Assembly: GCA_964482225.1 (NCBI GenBank)
Contig: CAYZWT010000001.1
Span: 62,001-126,000 of the forward strand
Length of the DNA stretch: 64,000 bases
From: UBA1429 sp964482225
Lineage (GTDB): Bacteria > Chloroflexota > Anaerolineae > UBA1429
Direction of reading: 5' to 3'
The notes below the pieces were generated by a model. It saw nothing but the letters and a program-made list of their open reading frames with translations, made no database searches and was not told where the DNA came from. Below, piece by piece: positions 17,624-25,700 of this stretch. The stretch's first letter is position 1. Every line of letters begins with the position of its first letter. Both the position numbers and the translations under genes were made by a program.

Positions 17624-18259
17624 ATGGAGCTGAACTGCCCGATCTGTGGCGTGCAGGCTTGCTCCCAGGGGCCCGATGCCTCGCTGCCGCCCTTTTGCCC
17701 CGCGAACACGCACCCCGAGACCCTGGCGGCCGCCCGCCAGGCGTACCAGGATGATCCCGAGACGCGCCGCTTGTCCATCGCGGCGGCCCAGGTGGAGGCC
17801 GAGGGCTATTGTCGCTGGCCCCGCGTGCAAGAGGTGATGGCCTTTGCCAGACGGATCGAGGCGCAGCACCTGGGCATCGCCTGCTGCGTGGGTTTGATCC
17901 GTGAGGCGCGCCTGCTGCTCGAGATCCTTCAAGCCAACGGGTTTCAGGTCTCGGGCGTCTGCTGCAAGGTGGGCAGCATCCCCAAGGAGGAGGTGGGCCT
18001 GGCCGACTCCGAAAAGGTGCGCCCCGGCGGGTTCGAGGCGCTCTGCAACCCGGTGGCCCAGGCGATGCTACTCAACACGGCCCAGACCGAGCTGAATATC
18101 GTCGTGGGGCTGTGCGTGGGCCACGATAGCCTGTTCTTCCGCCACTCTCAGGCGCCGGCCACCGTCCTGGTCGCCAAGGATCGGGTGACGGGCCACAACC
18201 CGGTTGCTGCGCTCTATACCAGCCATTCCTACTATCGCCGTCTCAAGGACGTGGGCTGA
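17624..18259 (+). CDS. DUF1847 domain protein
   Basis: 211 residues with many cysteines: CPICGVQACSQ at the N-terminus, then CR in EGYCRWPRV, CCVGLIREA, VCCKVGSIPKEEVGL, CNPVAQ and GLCVGHDSLFF. This pattern is that of the DUF1847 family of anaerobes, a probable metal- or cluster-binding protein of unknown reaction. AAAAGGAGAG precedes the ATG. It follows the ATPase pair by 35 bases and precedes two NifX-like proteins, so a shared role in metal-cluster handling is likely. Confidence 0.85.
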   Translation: MELNCPICGVQACSQGPDASLPPFCPANTHPETLAAARQAYQDDPETRRLSIAAAQVEAEGYCRWPRVQEVMAFARRIEAQHLGIACCVGLIREARLLLEILQANGFQVSGVCCKVGSIPKEEVGLADSEKVRPGGFEALCNPVAQAMLLNTAQTELNIVVGLCVGHDSLFFRHSQAPATVLVAKDRVTGHNPVAALYTSHSYYRRLKDVG

Positions 18260-18294
18260 TCCACGTCTGCCCAACATGCATGTAGAGGTGCAAG

Positions 18295-18690
18295 ATGCAA
18301 ATCGTCGTATCGGCCAACGGCCCCGACCTGGATGCGTCCATCAGCCCGGTGTTCGGGCGTTGCGCCATGTTTCTGTTCGTGGATTCAGAGACCCTGGCTT
18401 GCCGAGAGGTCCCCAACCCGGCCATCAGCGCGCCGGGCGGGGCGGGGGTGCAGGCCGCCCAATACATCGTGGATCAAGGGGCGGAGGCCCTGATCAGCGG
18501 CAACGTGGGCCCCAACGCCTTTGCCGTGTTTCGGGCCGCCGGCTTGCCCGTCTATGCCCATACGGAGGGGACCATCCGGCAGGCCGTGGAGGCGCTGGCC
18601 GAGGGACGCCTGACACCGGTAGAGGGCGCAACGGGGCCATCCCATGTGGGGACGGCCCGGGGCGGCGGCGGCCGGGGCCGCGCCCGCTAA
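18295..18690 (+). CDS. NifX/NifB-like dinitrogenase iron-molybdenum cofactor family protein (1)
   Basis: 131 residues. The compact alpha/beta fold of the NifX/Orp family is visible: MQIVVSANGPDLDASISPVFGRC at the start, GVQAAQYIVDQGAEALISGNVGPNAF in the middle and TIRQAVEALAEGRL near the end. The C-terminal tail is Gly/Arg-rich. In the ORP protein of Desulfovibrio this fold binds a Mo-Cu-S cluster, and in nif systems it carries FeMo-co precursors. No nitrogenase gene is in the window, so nitrogen fixation is not implied. Confidence 0.87.
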   Translation: MQIVVSANGPDLDASISPVFGRCAMFLFVDSETLACREVPNPAISAPGGAGVQAAQYIVDQGAEALISGNVGPNAFAVFRAAGLPVYAHTEGTIRQAVEALAEGRLTPVEGATGPSHVGTARGGGGRGRAR

Positions 18691-18732
18691 TGACGCGCAC
18701 AAGAGAGCATGTCACGTAATGAAAGGAGCAGA

Positions 18733-19101
18733 ATGCGTATAGCCGTTTCCGCCGATGATGCCCAAGGGCTGGAGAGCCGTATCAGCGCCCACTTTGGACG
18801 CTGCCCCTACTATGTGCTGGTGGATGTGGAAGAGCAAGGGATCCAACGAGTCGAGGCGATCCATAACCCCTATTTCGGCCAGCACCAGCCGGGCCAGGTG
18901 CCGGCGCTGATTCGCGAGCAGGGCGCCGATGTGATGCTCACCGGCGGGATGGGAGGCCGCGCCGTGGCCTTTTTCCAAGAGTACGGCATCGAGCCGGTCA
19001 CAGGCGCAGCAGGCAGCGTGGGCCAGGCGGTCGCGGCCTACCTGAGCGGGGAACTCAAGGGCGCGCCGCCTTGCAGCGAGAGCGTCGAGCACGGCCACTA
19101 G
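18733..19101 (+). CDS. NifX/NifB-like dinitrogenase iron-molybdenum cofactor family protein (2)
   Basis: 122 residues from the ATG at 18733, which has AAAGGAG five bases upstream; an in-frame ATG at 18709 lacks it. Paralogue of the preceding gene: AVSADDAQGLESRISAHFGR, then IHNPYFGQHQPGQVPALI, then GADVMLTGGMGGRAVAFF and VGQAVAAYLSGEL. The C-terminus carries Cys and two His residues (CSESVEHGH). As last gene of the PadR/ATPase/DUF1847 cluster it probably binds a metal cluster or its precursor. Confidence 0.88.
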   Translation: MRIAVSADDAQGLESRISAHFGRCPYYVLVDVEEQGIQRVEAIHNPYFGQHQPGQVPALIREQGADVMLTGGMGGRAVAFFQEYGIEPVTGAAGSVGQAVAAYLSGELKGAPPCSESVEHGH

Positions 19102-19263
19102 ACTGTAGACGCGCGCCGTCGACTTGCATTTCCGGCGGGGATGGGTATAGTTGCTCCCGGCTCCCTGAAGGTGCTTTCAGACGGGGACGCTTCCGCAACG
19201 TCATCATCCTTACCTGCTCTGGCGGGCGCAACGGCGCGCCCGTCACCAGGCTCTAGCGCGATC

Positions 19264-19303
19264 AGGCGCACCGGTGGGACAATGGGGTCCGGCCGGTGCG
19301 CCT
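19264..19303. terminator. Possible bidirectional terminator hairpin
   Basis: AGGCGCACCGG (19264-19274) and CCGGTGCGCCT (19293-19303) form an 11-bp stem between the converging NifX-like and pdxA genes. No strong T-tract follows. Confidence 0.4.
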
Positions 19304-19307
19304 ATCG

Positions 19308-20294
19308 TTATGCCCCGGCCAGGGCGATCACGTGCTCCAAAGCGGCCCGCATGCCCCCTGCATCGGCGACGCCGCGCCCGGCAATGTCATAGGCCACGCC
19401 GTGGGCCGTGGTGCTACAGGGCACGGGCAGCCCCGCAAACAGGGTCACCCGCTCGGCCATGGGTTGCAGCTTGCGGGCGATATTGGCTTGGTCGTGGTAC
19501 ATGCCCACCACCCCGGTAAACTCGCCCCCCAGGGCGCGGGCAAAGACCGTATCCGCCGGGATGGGGCCGAGAGCGTCAATCCCCTGGGCGCGGGCCGCCG
19601 CGATGGCGGGCGCGATCTCGGTAATCTCTTCTGTGCCGATGGACCCGCCCTCGCCCCCATGCACGTTCAGCGCCGCCACTGCGATGCGGGGGTTGGCGTG
19701 GCCCGCGCTCTGCATCATGTCATGTAGGCCACGGATGTAGGCCAGCACATTCTCGCGGGTGATCAGGTCGGCGATGGCGCGAAAGGGCACATGCTCGGCC
19801 ACCGCCGTCACCCACACGCCCCGCATGATCCCCAGGATGAACGCCTGCGGGCAGTTGGTGCGCGCGGCCATGTACTCCAGCTCGTCGCCAAAGGGATGGC
19901 CCAGCAACGCAAAAGCCTCCTTGTTCAACGGCGCCGAGACGATGCCCTGGATGCGTCCCGCCAGGGCCAGGTCGCAGGCCAGGTCCAGGGGCGCCAGCAT
20001 GGCCCGGGCCGTGGCGACGCTGATGGCGCCCCAGGGCGGGTCGGCGGGCGCCGCAACGGCGGCGGGCAGCACGTCCAGGGCCGCGCCATAGGCGGCCTCC
20101 TCCGGCGCGGCGATGGGGCGCAGCGCGGGCGCCCCCGGCGCGAGGCGGGCTGCCCGCGCCCAGATGGCCGGATCACCCAGGAGCAGGGGGTGACAGCGGG
20201 CGCGCAAGGCGGCGTCGCCCAGGGCCTTGAGCGCGATCTCGGCCCCGACCCCGGCCGGATCTCCCATAGTGATCGCGATGATGGGTTGTGTCAT
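19308..20294 (-). CDS. PdxA-family dehydrogenase (4-hydroxythreonine-4-phosphate or 4-phosphothreonate type)
   Basis: 328 residues from the ATG at 20294. PdxA fold: IAITMGDPAGVGAEI at the start, SAPLNKEAF, metal-binding His in HPFGDELEYMA, NVHGGEGG, and MYHDQANIARKL with the third metal His. The family oxidises a phosphorylated 3-hydroxy acid with NAD and then decarboxylates it. The MYHDQ followed by an I-x-x-KL strand and PCSTTAHGVAYDIAGRG look closer to the PdxA2 branch (4-phospho-D-threonate or D-erythronate catabolism) than to pyridoxal-phosphate synthesis, but this needs a tree. No DUF1537 kinase is adjacent. It diverges from the SARP-type regulator. Confidence 0.85.
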   Translation of the reverse strand: MTQPIIAITMGDPAGVGAEIALKALGDAALRARCHPLLLGDPAIWARAARLAPGAPALRPIAAPEEAAYGAALDVLPAAVAAPADPPWGAISVATARAMLAPLDLACDLALAGRIQGIVSAPLNKEAFALLGHPFGDELEYMAARTNCPQAFILGIMRGVWVTAVAEHVPFRAIADLITRENVLAYIRGLHDMMQSAGHANPRIAVAALNVHGGEGGSIGTEEITEIAPAIAAARAQGIDALGPIPADTVFARALGGEFTGVVGMYHDQANIARKLQPMAERVTLFAGLPVPCSTTAHGVAYDIAGRGVADAGGMRAALEHVIALAGA

Positions 20295-20379
20295 GGCAAA
20301 GCCCCTTTTTGATGCATGGGATGATTTGCTGCAAGATAGCGCCGTTGGGCCGGGCGCGTCAAGGCGGGGCGAGCGCGCG

Positions 20380-20408
20380 TTGACGCCGCCGCCAAGCGGC
20401 GCTACGAT
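20380..20408 (+). promoter_or_regulatory. Promoter of the SARP/TPR regulator gene
   Basis: TTGACG at 20380-20385 and TACGAT at 20403-20408 are 17 bases apart, about 44 bases before the chosen start codon. Confidence 0.6.
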
Positions 20409-20451
20409 TGGCCAAGAGCGACTGGGTGTGCTCACCACTGCGGACGATCAT

Positions 20452-22371
20452 ATGACCCATACCCCTTTCCCAGACGAGTGCTCGCTGGATGACTGCTATG
20501 CGCTCGAGCGCGCTGGCAAGATCGGCCGAGCCGTGCGCCAGGCCCAGGCTGCCCTGGCGGCTGCCCGCGCGGACGGGCGCGCCGAGGCCCAGGCCGCCGC
20601 TTTGGCCTGCCTGGCCTACATGCACAACCGCCTGGGCCACCGCGAGCAGGCTCAGGGCCTGGCCTCAGAGGCCCTCTCTCTGGCAGCGCCCCTCTCAGAG
20701 ACCCGCGCCCGGGCCCTCAGGACCCTGGGCGATTGCGCCCACGAACAGGGCGATCTGGCGGGCGCCGAGCAGCACTACTTTCAGGCCATTGACCAGGCCC
20801 GCCAGCTCGATCTGATCTACATCCTGCACCGCTGCTTGCACAGCCTTTCGGCCTGCGTGTATTTGCCGCGCGGCCAGTTCGAGCTGGCCTACGCCGCCGA
20901 TGCCGAGTCGCTGGCGCTGGCCGAACGGGAGGGGTTCGACGAAGAGCTTTGGCTGCCGCTCTTGACCATGAGCTGGGCGCGTTGCCTCGCCGGCGACCGG
21001 GAGGCGGCCCTGGCCCTGGCGGATCGGATGCGCGCCCACGCCCCGCCCGACTCGCTCGCCGAAGGGTATCATTGCTGCCTGCGGGGCGATCTCGCCCTGG
21101 GCGACGATGACCCCGAGGCGGCCCTGGAATGGTATGGACGCGCACGGGGCATGGCCGAGCGCGTGGGCGAGCCAGGGCTGCACGTAGAGCTGCGGCTAGG
21201 CCTCAGCCGTTGCGATCTGCTCTTGGGGGAGCCCGCGAGCGCCTACGAGTGGGCCGATGACGCCCTGCAGATGGCGCAGCGGGGAGAGGGCCAGGACTTG
21301 CAGGGCTCAGCCTTGCTCGAACGGGGGCGCGCCGCCTGGCAACTCGGCCATCTGGCAGCGGCGGAGGGCGATATCGAGGCGGCCATCCGCCTGTTTGCGG
21401 CCATGTCCGCCCGCTATGATCTGGCGCGCGCCCACTTGCTGCTGGCGGCGTTGCTTTATCAGCAGCATCGCCCCGAGGCAGAATCCGCCTGGCTGCGGGC
21501 CGCCTCGGAGGTCGCAGGCGGCGGATATGGGTTCCTGCTGGAGCGCGAACGCGCCCTGGCCCTGCCGCTCCTGAGCGTGTTCCTGGGCAGCCCTGCCGCC
21601 GAGGTTGCCGCCGCCTCCCGGCGCTTGCGGGTGCAACTGGAGCGTACCCCGCCCGCCCCCCTGCATATCACCACCCTGGGCGTGTTCGCCGTGCGCCAGG
21701 GGCGCCTGGCCCTGGGCGAGAACGGCTGGCAGCGAAGGGCGGGCGAGCTCTTTCGGCTGTTGCTGATCAGCCCGGGCACAAGCCTGGCGCGCGAGCAGGT
21801 CATGGCGGCGCTCTGGCCCAACTCGCCCCCCGGCGCCGTCACGGATCTCTTTCACCGCGCCACCTCGGTGCTGCGCCGCGCCCTGGAGCCCGATCTCCCG
21901 GAAAAGTTCCTCTCGCGCTACCTGGATGTGGGCCAGGGCAGCGTGACGCTGCGCCTCCCGCCGGGCGCCTGGGTGGATCACGAGGCGTTCCAGGGCCATG
22001 TGCAGGCCCGCGAGTGGGCGGCGGCCCTGGCGCTCTATCGAGGCGACCTGTACCCCACCGATCTGTATGCCGATTGGGCCACGCCTCTGCGCGAGAGACT
22101 CAGGCAGCAGGCCCTGCACGCGGCGCTCTCGTTGGCGCGCGAGCAGGCGTCCCTGGGAGATAGCCAGGGCACGCTGGCGGCCAGCCGTCGCGCTCTCGAG
22201 ATCGAGCCCTGGCAGGAAGAGGCCACCCTGCTGGCCATGCAAGCCTGCGCGCACCTCCATGATCGGCTGGCCGCGATCCGCCTCTATCGTCGCCTGGCGG
22301 CCAGCCTGGCGGAAGAGCTGGGCATCGAGCCACAAGCCGAGTTGCAACGTTTTTACCGCTCCCTCCTCTAG
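20452..22371 (+). CDS. SARP/BTAD-type transcriptional regulator with TPR repeats
   Basis: 639 residues from the ATG at 20452; the frame is open further upstream but would run into the divergent pdxA gene and past the promoter. Residues 1-380 are TPR-like helical repeats (ARALRTLGDCAHEQGDLAGAEQHYFQA and similar). From about residue 400 there is an OmpR-like winged helix (LHITTLGVFAVRQGRLAL ... REQVMAALWPNSPPGAVTDLFHRATSVLRRAL) and then a BTAD helical domain (AALALYRGDLYPTDLYADWA ... LAEELGIEPQAELQRFY). SARP proteins activate adjacent genes. The small protein and large secreted protein downstream are the obvious candidates. Confidence 0.85.
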   Translation: MTHTPFPDECSLDDCYALERAGKIGRAVRQAQAALAAARADGRAEAQAAALACLAYMHNRLGHREQAQGLASEALSLAAPLSETRARALRTLGDCAHEQGDLAGAEQHYFQAIDQARQLDLIYILHRCLHSLSACVYLPRGQFELAYAADAESLALAEREGFDEELWLPLLTMSWARCLAGDREAALALADRMRAHAPPDSLAEGYHCCLRGDLALGDDDPEAALEWYGRARGMAERVGEPGLHVELRLGLSRCDLLLGEPASAYEWADDALQMAQRGEGQDLQGSALLERGRAAWQLGHLAAAEGDIEAAIRLFAAMSARYDLARAHLLLAALLYQQHRPEAESAWLRAASEVAGGGYGFLLERERALALPLLSVFLGSPAAEVAAASRRLRVQLERTPPAPLHITTLGVFAVRQGRLALGENGWQRRAGELFRLLLISPGTSLAREQVMAALWPNSPPGAVTDLFHRATSVLRRALEPDLPEKFLSRYLDVGQGSVTLRLPPGAWVDHEAFQGHVQAREWAAALALYRGDLYPTDLYADWATPLRERLRQQALHAALSLAREQASLGDSQGTLAASRRALEIEPWQEEATLLAMQACAHLHDRLAAIRLYRRLAASLAEELGIEPQAELQRFYRSLL

Positions 22372-22465
22372 AGTCAGTTTTCTGTCAGTCTCCCCTGCTA
22401 CAATCTCGCCAGAGAGCCGATGACTCTGGCGTCGGCATTGCCAGCGCTTGGCGAGAGGCGGGCGT

Positions 22466-22708
22466 ATGCGCACGATCCACACATTCATCGTCAAGATCCT
22501 GCAGGATGCTGCCCATGGTCGTTTTCGTGGCGTCGTAACGTCCGTCTCTAGCGGGGATCAGTACCCCTTTGCGGGTAAGGCCGATCTGCTGGAGCGGATC
22601 GAGCGCATCGTCGCAAGCGGCCAAGGCGAGAGCGAGACGCTAGAGGAGCCGACAGACCAGATCGAGGGATGCGAGCCTTGGGAGAACACATCAGGGGGCC
22701 AAGAGTGA
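22466..22708 (+). CDS. Small protein between SARP regulator and secreted protein
   Basis: 80 residues from the ATG at 22466 (GAGAGG upstream). It starts MRTIHTFIVKILQDAAHG, has VVTSVSSGDQYPFAGKADLLERIERIVA, and ends with an acidic tail. I recall similar small proteins next to SARP/TPR genes in Chloroflexota, but the function is unknown. Its stop codon overlaps the GTG start of the 1540-residue protein (GTGA), so the two are translationally coupled and it may help expression or export of that protein. Confidence 0.65.
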   Translation: MRTIHTFIVKILQDAAHGRFRGVVTSVSSGDQYPFAGKADLLERIERIVASGQGESETLEEPTDQIEGCEPWENTSGGQE

Positions 22709-25700
22709 ACACACGAAACAGAGACGTACGGGTGGGAGCGTTGCTTGTTTGCTTGCTTTTCCTCTTTATCGCGGGGGCCGTAACCGTGCATCGGGCCCTG
22801 GCAGAGGACTTGCCAGGGCCTCTGCAGGCGCCCTGCGTGCCCGGGCCGCACAGCGGCGTCATCGCGGCGGATCAACAGTGGTGCGCCGCGGACAGTCCCC
22901 ACGTGCTCACGGCGAATGTGACCATCTCCCCCGGCGTGGTGGTGACCGTCACGGCGGGCGTGACCGTGCAGGCCGCTGACGACCAGGCCCTCTATGTCCA
23001 GGGTATTCTCCTGGCATCTGGCACAGAAGCCCTGCCCATCACCTTTACCAGTGTAGCTGACAGCGCCCCTGGGCAGTGGGGCGGTCTGGCCTTTGATGGC
23101 GCGGGGGGCGGCCCCGCCGAGGGGCAATTGGCCCACGTGATCATCCGCAACGCGGGGCGTCGCAATGGGCTCTCCGAGGCGGTCCTCGGTGCGAATCACA
23201 AAAGCGCCATAACTGGTCGCCAGGCGGCGCTGACGCTAGAGCACGTGACGGTGAGCGACGTGTTTTGTGACGAGTGGTGGTGCTCGGGGTACGAGTATGG
23301 CCTGATCGCCCACAATACGGCCCTCACCCTCACCCACACGCTGTTCACAGGCATCGGCGGCGGCGCCTATGCCGAGAGCGATGTGCCCATCGCCCTCTCG
23401 GGTGCGCTGACCACGCTAGAGATGAGCGATTGCGAGCTGAGCGGCAACGAGAACGACCGCATCCTGCTGGTGCCTGGGGCGATGATGGGACATGCCGAGG
23501 CCGTGCTGCCCGCCGGCGCGCTGATGGACGGCTACGAGTTCCGCGAGGACTATACCGTGCCGCCCACCGTCACCCTGACCATTGAGCCGGGCGTGGCGGT
23601 CCTGGGGGGCATAGGGAGCTGGAATGTGCCCCACGACTTTGTTGTCGAAGGGCGACTGATCGCCCTGGGCACGCCTACCCAGCCCATCACCTTTACCAGC
23701 GTGGCCGACAGCGGCCCCGGCCAGTGGAACGGTCTGGCCTTTGATGGCGTGGGGGGCGGCCCCGCCGAGGGACAGTTCTCGTATGTCACGGTGCGCAACG
23801 CCGGTGAGCGCAACCGCGTCAGCGACGCCATCTTAGGCGCCCACGATCGGGCCGCCATCACGGCCCGCAACGCCACGCTGACGCTGGACAACGTCACGCT
23901 CCAAGATGTGCGCACGACGAGCTGGGACAAGGGCCTGTTGCTGGCCAATAGCCAGGTGAGCATCGAGAAATCGCTCTTTACCGGCATCGGCAACGGCGAA
24001 AAGAACGACAGCCTCAGCGCCGATGCGCCGATCCACGTGATCGGCGCTAGCTCGACCATGCTCCTGGGCGACAACCAGTATGTGGACAACGCCCCCAACA
24101 TGATCAAGGTAGCGCCCGGCGCGTTGGCGGGCCAGGATTTCACGTTGTTCTACCAGCAAGGGCTGGGGGGCTATCTGTTCCAGAGCGATTGTCTCGTGCC
24201 CCACGGCATCACGATGACTATCGAGGCTGGCGTGACCTATCGCGGCGATTACGAGGACGAGTTGCGCGTCGAGGGCAACCTGGTCGCGATTGGGACACCC
24301 ACCCGACCCATCACCTTTACCAGCTTTTTGGATAGCGGCCCCTTTCAGTGGTCGGGGCTGGTGTTCGAGGGCAGCGCGGGCCAGGGCAATGGCGACCTGC
24401 GCCACGCGACGGTACGCTATGCGGGCCACGGAAACAGCGTGCTGAACGAGTATGGCCATGGCGGCTATAGCGGCAGCAATATCACGGCCCGCAATGTGCT
24501 GACCGGCGCTCTGTACCTGGAGGACGTCATCATCGAGCGCATGTACCACTTTGATGGCTGGCACCTATTCAACGATGCCGGGCTCTTTTTGGAGGACAGC
24601 CGGGCCACCCTGCTGCGCGTGACGCTGCGCGAGAACGGGGACCGCCCTGAGGACGACGCCGCCATCCACGTGCGGGGCGCCAGCCACTTGCTAGTGCGTG
24701 AGAGCAGCATCGAAGCCAACAGCGGCAAAGGCATTGAGGTGATCGGCGACACGGCCTTTGTGCATGTATCCGGCGCGCGCATCGTCAACAACTTGGCCGT
24801 GGGCGTCCATAACGAGGGTGCCTCTACGGTGATCCTGAGCGCGGCGGAGGGCAGCGCCAATACCATCCTCGCCAACCAGGGCTTTGGGGCGCGCCAGGTG
24901 GGCGTCACGGGCCAAATCATCGCCACGTACAACTGGTGGGGCGACGCCAGCGGCCCCACCCACGCGGGCAACCCGGGCGGCATCGGCGAGCCCGTGAGCG
25001 ACCGCGTGCTCTATGATCCCTGGCTGCAGGAGGCGCCCACGCCGCCGGCCGTGGCGCTGCGCCTGGTGCAGGTGGCCGCGCCCCAGCGTATGTCGGTGGG
25101 CCAGGTCGTCAACCTGGGCGTCTATGCCGAGAACGTGCTGACCCATACCCTGGAGAGCGCCATCGTCGTGCTCGAGATCCCGCCCCAATCGGCCTACCTG
25201 TTCAGCTCCCACGGCGGGCGCTATTGGCCCGAGCCTAGGCACGTCATCTGGAACTTGGGCGACATGGCCCCGGGCGCGACTTTTTCCGGCGTGGTGCAGG
25301 TGCGGTTCCAGTGGGGCATCCCCAATGGCACCCTGATGCCGATCCTGGGCATGATCGCCGCCGGGAACCTGCCCAACGAGAACCTGACCTATACGGCGCA
25401 TCGTGACTATGCGGCGCGCACGGTCTTGGTCCAAGAGGCCCTCGATGACGTTCAACTGGACGTTGTCCTGGCCGCCGACCCCGCACTGGGTGCGCTGTTC
25501 CAGCACGTCCTGGCCCAGGGCTACCAGTTCTACGGCAATGCCATGTTGCGCACCTTTAGCGACGCCAGCCAGGAGCTCGAACTGCTGCTGCTGGATCCGG
25601 CCCGGCTCAATGAGATGGTCGCCGTGCGCCGCGTGGAGGATCAGCGCTACATCCAGCACGAGACAGGCCAGCATGTGCGCTTGTACGATCTGGATGGCGG

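Noticed and set aside
18295..19101. Nitrogen-fixation genes
   Set aside because: The NifX-like fold occurs in many non-nif clusters; no nifH, nifD, nifK, nifE or nifB is in the window.
20227..20451. Longer N-terminus for the SARP regulator
   Set aside because: It would overlap the divergent pdxA gene and include the gene's own promoter.
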